A stretch of 64,000 nt of DNA from an uncultured Muribaculaceae bacterium (lineage in GTDB: Bacteria; Bacteroidota; Bacteroidia; Bacteroidales; Muribaculaceae), in NCBI GenBank assembly GCA_910576775.1, contig CAJTJV010000001.1:62001-126000 (forward strand). The letters run 5' to 3'. Below, one piece after another: positions 62,406-64,000 of this stretch (position 1 is the stretch's first letter; every line of letters begins with the position of its first letter). The notes beneath the pieces are model-generated. The model had not been told where the DNA came from, searched no databases, and saw only the letters and a program-made list of their open reading frames with translations. The translations under genes and the position numbers were made by a program.

Positions 62406-63269
62406 ATGAACACTAAACTGATTGCAATTCTGTCGGCTGCCGCTCTTATGTCGGGCGCCCTCACCGGCTGTGTGAGCAAAAAGAAATACACCGACCTACA
62501 GGCTCAACACCGCACTTTGAGTCAGGATTACACCACCCTGAAAGCGAGCTATCAGGACAATAACAGCAAGATGCAGACCATTCAGGCACTTCTCGACCAG
62601 GAACGCCGCAACAACGAGGAGCTGAAAAAGAACTACGCACAGCTCCAGAATACACTCGACAAGAGTATAACAACCTCGGCACAAGGCAATGTCAATATCG
62701 AGAAGCTTGTAGACCAGATCAATGCGTCGAACAAATATATCCGCCAGCTTGTCAACGCCAAAGGGAAATCAGACTCCCTCAACCTCGCGCTCGTGACAAA
62801 GCTCACCCGCTCGCTCACTCCATCGGAATCCGACGAGGTGAATGTAAAAGTTCTCAAGGGTGTGGTATATATTTCACTCGCCGACAACATGCTCTTCCAG
62901 ACCGGCAGCTATGAACTCAATCCACGCGCCATGCAGACCCTCGACAAGATTGCCAAAATCATCAAGGACTACAACAATTACGATGTTCTCGTAGAAGGCA
63001 ACACAGACCCCGTGCCAATCTCTCGCCAGAATATCCGCAACAACTGGGATCTCTCGGCTCTGCGCGCATCATCGGTAGTTCAGGCTCTTCAGGACAAATT
63101 CGGCGTAGACCCATCGCGCCTCACTGCCGGCGGACGCGGCGAATTCAATCCCATCGCCGACAACGGTACAGCAGAAGGCCGTCAGCGCAACCGCCGTACC
63201 GAAATTATCATCACTCCTAAACTCGATCAGTTCCTCGACCTTATCGACAAGGCCCCCGAGGAAAAATAA
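62406..63269 (+). CDS. OmpA-family peptidoglycan-binding lipoprotein
   Basis: A 287-residue lipoprotein: lipobox ALTGC (Cys 22), then a coiled coil rich in Gln, Asn and Lys (about 25-135), then the OmpA C-terminal domain (about 145-285) with VYISLADNMLFQTGSYEL, VLVEGNTDPVPIS, NWDLSALRASSVVQAL, AGGRGEFNPIADN and the peptidoglycan-contact RQRNRRTEIIITP. It links the outer membrane to the wall. It lies 23 bases after the DUF4105 gene and has no visible promoter box of its own. Confidence 0.94.
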   Translation: MNTKLIAILSAAALMSGALTGCVSKKKYTDLQAQHRTLSQDYTTLKASYQDNNSKMQTIQALLDQERRNNEELKKNYAQLQNTLDKSITTSAQGNVNIEKLVDQINASNKYIRQLVNAKGKSDSLNLALVTKLTRSLTPSESDEVNVKVLKGVVYISLADNMLFQTGSYELNPRAMQTLDKIAKIIKDYNNYDVLVEGNTDPVPISRQNIRNNWDLSALRASSVVQALQDKFGVDPSRLTAGGRGEFNPIADNGTAEGRQRNRRTEIIITPKLDQFLDLIDKAPEEK

Positions 63270-63299
63270 GAGATATCTCCACCATAAAGATACAATCCT

Positions 63300-64000
63300 A
63301 TGAAAAAGCGTTTCATCGTTCTCCCTCTCCTCTGCCTTTCCATTGCTATATATGCCGAATATACTGTAAGACTCAGTCTTCCGTCGGATCTTGACGGCGC
63401 TATGCTATATCTATACACCGGCACAAAAAACCTTATAGACTCTCTTACCGCTGTCGACAGCTCAGCAGTTTTCACAGGTGACATTCCTTTTGCCACAACA
63501 GCTACCGTACGCGCCGACAACTCTACTGTCGCAACATTTTTTCTTGAGAACGATACCGTCGACATATCTGTCACAAAAGAAATCATACCCGGAGGTGTAG
63601 TTACATATTGGACAGCAAACTCCGGCGTACTCAACATAGCAAAGAAAGAGTTTTGGCAAAAAATCAAAGCTATCCGTGAAGAATATGCGGAAGCTCCTGA
63701 CTCCTTGAAGAATCAACTGAAAGAAAAATTCACAGAAACCTATACTAAAGCGCTGGAAGATAATATCGACAATGTTTTCGGTGCGGAACTTGCCATCGGA
63801 CTGAAAAGAGGACGCGAATATTTCGAAGCCAATCCATCTCTGCTGGAACTGGATAACGTAAAAGAATATCTCGCAAAGATTGAAGAAGCCGAAAAAATCG
63901 CCCCGGGAAAACCTTTCCGTGATTTCAGAGTCACATACAATGGTCAGACTCATCACTTGAGCGATGTGGTCGGCAAGGGAGATTATGTCCTTCTTGAGTT
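63300..64000 (+). CDS. DUF4369/thioredoxin-fold protein, 3' end beyond the window
   Basis: A coding region open from the ATG at 63300 to the window end (233 codons). It begins with a signal peptide (MKKRFIVLPLLCLSIAIYA), continues with a beta-rich DUF4369-type domain (LYTGTKNLIDSLTAVDSSAV, then FFLENDTVDISV), a helical linker, and ends inside PGKPFRDFRVTYNG with HLSDVVGKGDYVLLE. That is the start of an AhpC/TSA-TlpA thioredoxin domain, so the redox CxxC should lie just past the window. Such proteins are common membrane-anchored or periplasmic thiol-disulfide proteins in Bacteroidales. Confidence 0.85.
   Translation, partial: MKKRFIVLPLLCLSIAIYAEYTVRLSLPSDLDGAMLYLYTGTKNLIDSLTAVDSSAVFTGDIPFATTATVRADNSTVATFFLENDTVDISVTKEIIPGGVVTYWTANSGVLNIAKKEFWQKIKAIREEYAEAPDSLKNQLKEKFTETYTKALEDNIDNVFGAELAIGLKRGREYFEANPSLLELDNVKEYLAKIEEAEKIAPGKPFRDFRVTYNGQTHHLSDVVGKGDYVLLE

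Noticed and set aside
1..64000. CRISPR arrays, insertion sequences, prophage genes, integrase and attachment sites
   Set aside because: No short regularly spaced repeats, transposase or phage-like genes were seen, and the one tRNA has no integrase beside it.

Overview
The window looks like a chromosomal segment from a gut-type Bacteroidales bacterium, probably of the Muribaculaceae or a close relative. The signs are Bacteroidota-specific families (GldH, an OstA-like LPS protein, DUF4254, DUF4886, DUF4105, DUF4369-thioredoxin proteins, choice-of-anchor J / fibronectin III surface proteins with C-terminal sorting domains) and the Bacteroidota promoter form, TAnnTTTG at -7 with TTTG about 20 bases upstream, which recurs on both strands. 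The genus is inference. There is no phage, IS element, integron, CRISPR array or rRNA. Most of the window is dense housekeeping operons, with one 10.6 kb accessory block (42.0-52.7 kb) of giant surface proteins.

Layout. 0-6.4 kb (+): cdsA, then a PASTA protein, rluD-type pseudouridine synthase and aroE joined by ATGA overlaps, a YeiH-type exporter and comEC. 6.3-11.3 kb (-): acyltransferase, membrane metallophosphoesterase, tex and a short folK, read as one operon. 11.4-14.6 kb (-): a SurA-like chaperone and an OstA/LptA-like protein, both for outer-membrane/LPS biogenesis. tRNA-His (-) has its own promoter and terminator. 15.0-20.8 kb (-): GT2, DUF4254, GT9, ruvB, uvrC and a small membrane protein. 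20.8-22.4 kb (-): a secreted EreA/ChaN-like protein, divergent from a DPP-IV-type peptidase, an unknown membrane protein, miaA and an unknown exported protein (22.6-27.9 kb, +). 27.9-30.4 kb (-): a PepSY-like lipoprotein, a candidate small RNA or attenuator, serS and yqeY. 30.6-36.0 kb (+): cvpA and the sufBCDS iron-sulfur operon. 36.0-41.9 kb: a small lipoprotein (-), then (+) rsgA, a GH20 hexosaminidase lipoprotein, metK behind a probable SAM-II riboswitch and a small upstream ORF, and a DUF4886 SGNH protein. 42.0-52.7 kb (+): two modular surface proteins of 2103 and 1415 aa. 52.8-57.7 kb (+): zapB-like, zapA, a structured intergenic region, rny, ricT (PSP1), gldH and a HAD phosphatase. 57.7-64.0 kb (+): M24 peptidase, CCA nucleotidyltransferase, queD, queE, DUF4105 membrane protein, OmpA-family lipoprotein, and a DUF4369/thioredoxin protein cut by the window end.

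How the parts fit. Several blocks serve the envelope: phospholipid synthesis (cdsA, acyltransferase), LPS transport and outer-membrane folding (SurA-like, OstA), glycan transfer (GT2, GT9), OmpA anchoring and large secreted adhesins. Others maintain RNA and translation (rluD, tex, miaA, serS, yqeY, rsgA, cca, queDE, rny). The points most worth a second look are the near-1000-residue tandem duplication inside the 2103-aa surface protein, the metK leader (SAM-II aptamer plus uORF), the rny-ricT adjacency that mirrors the Firmicute Y-complex, the minus-strand RNA candidate near 28.5 kb, and promoters that leave almost no 5' leader on rsgA and the GT2 gene.
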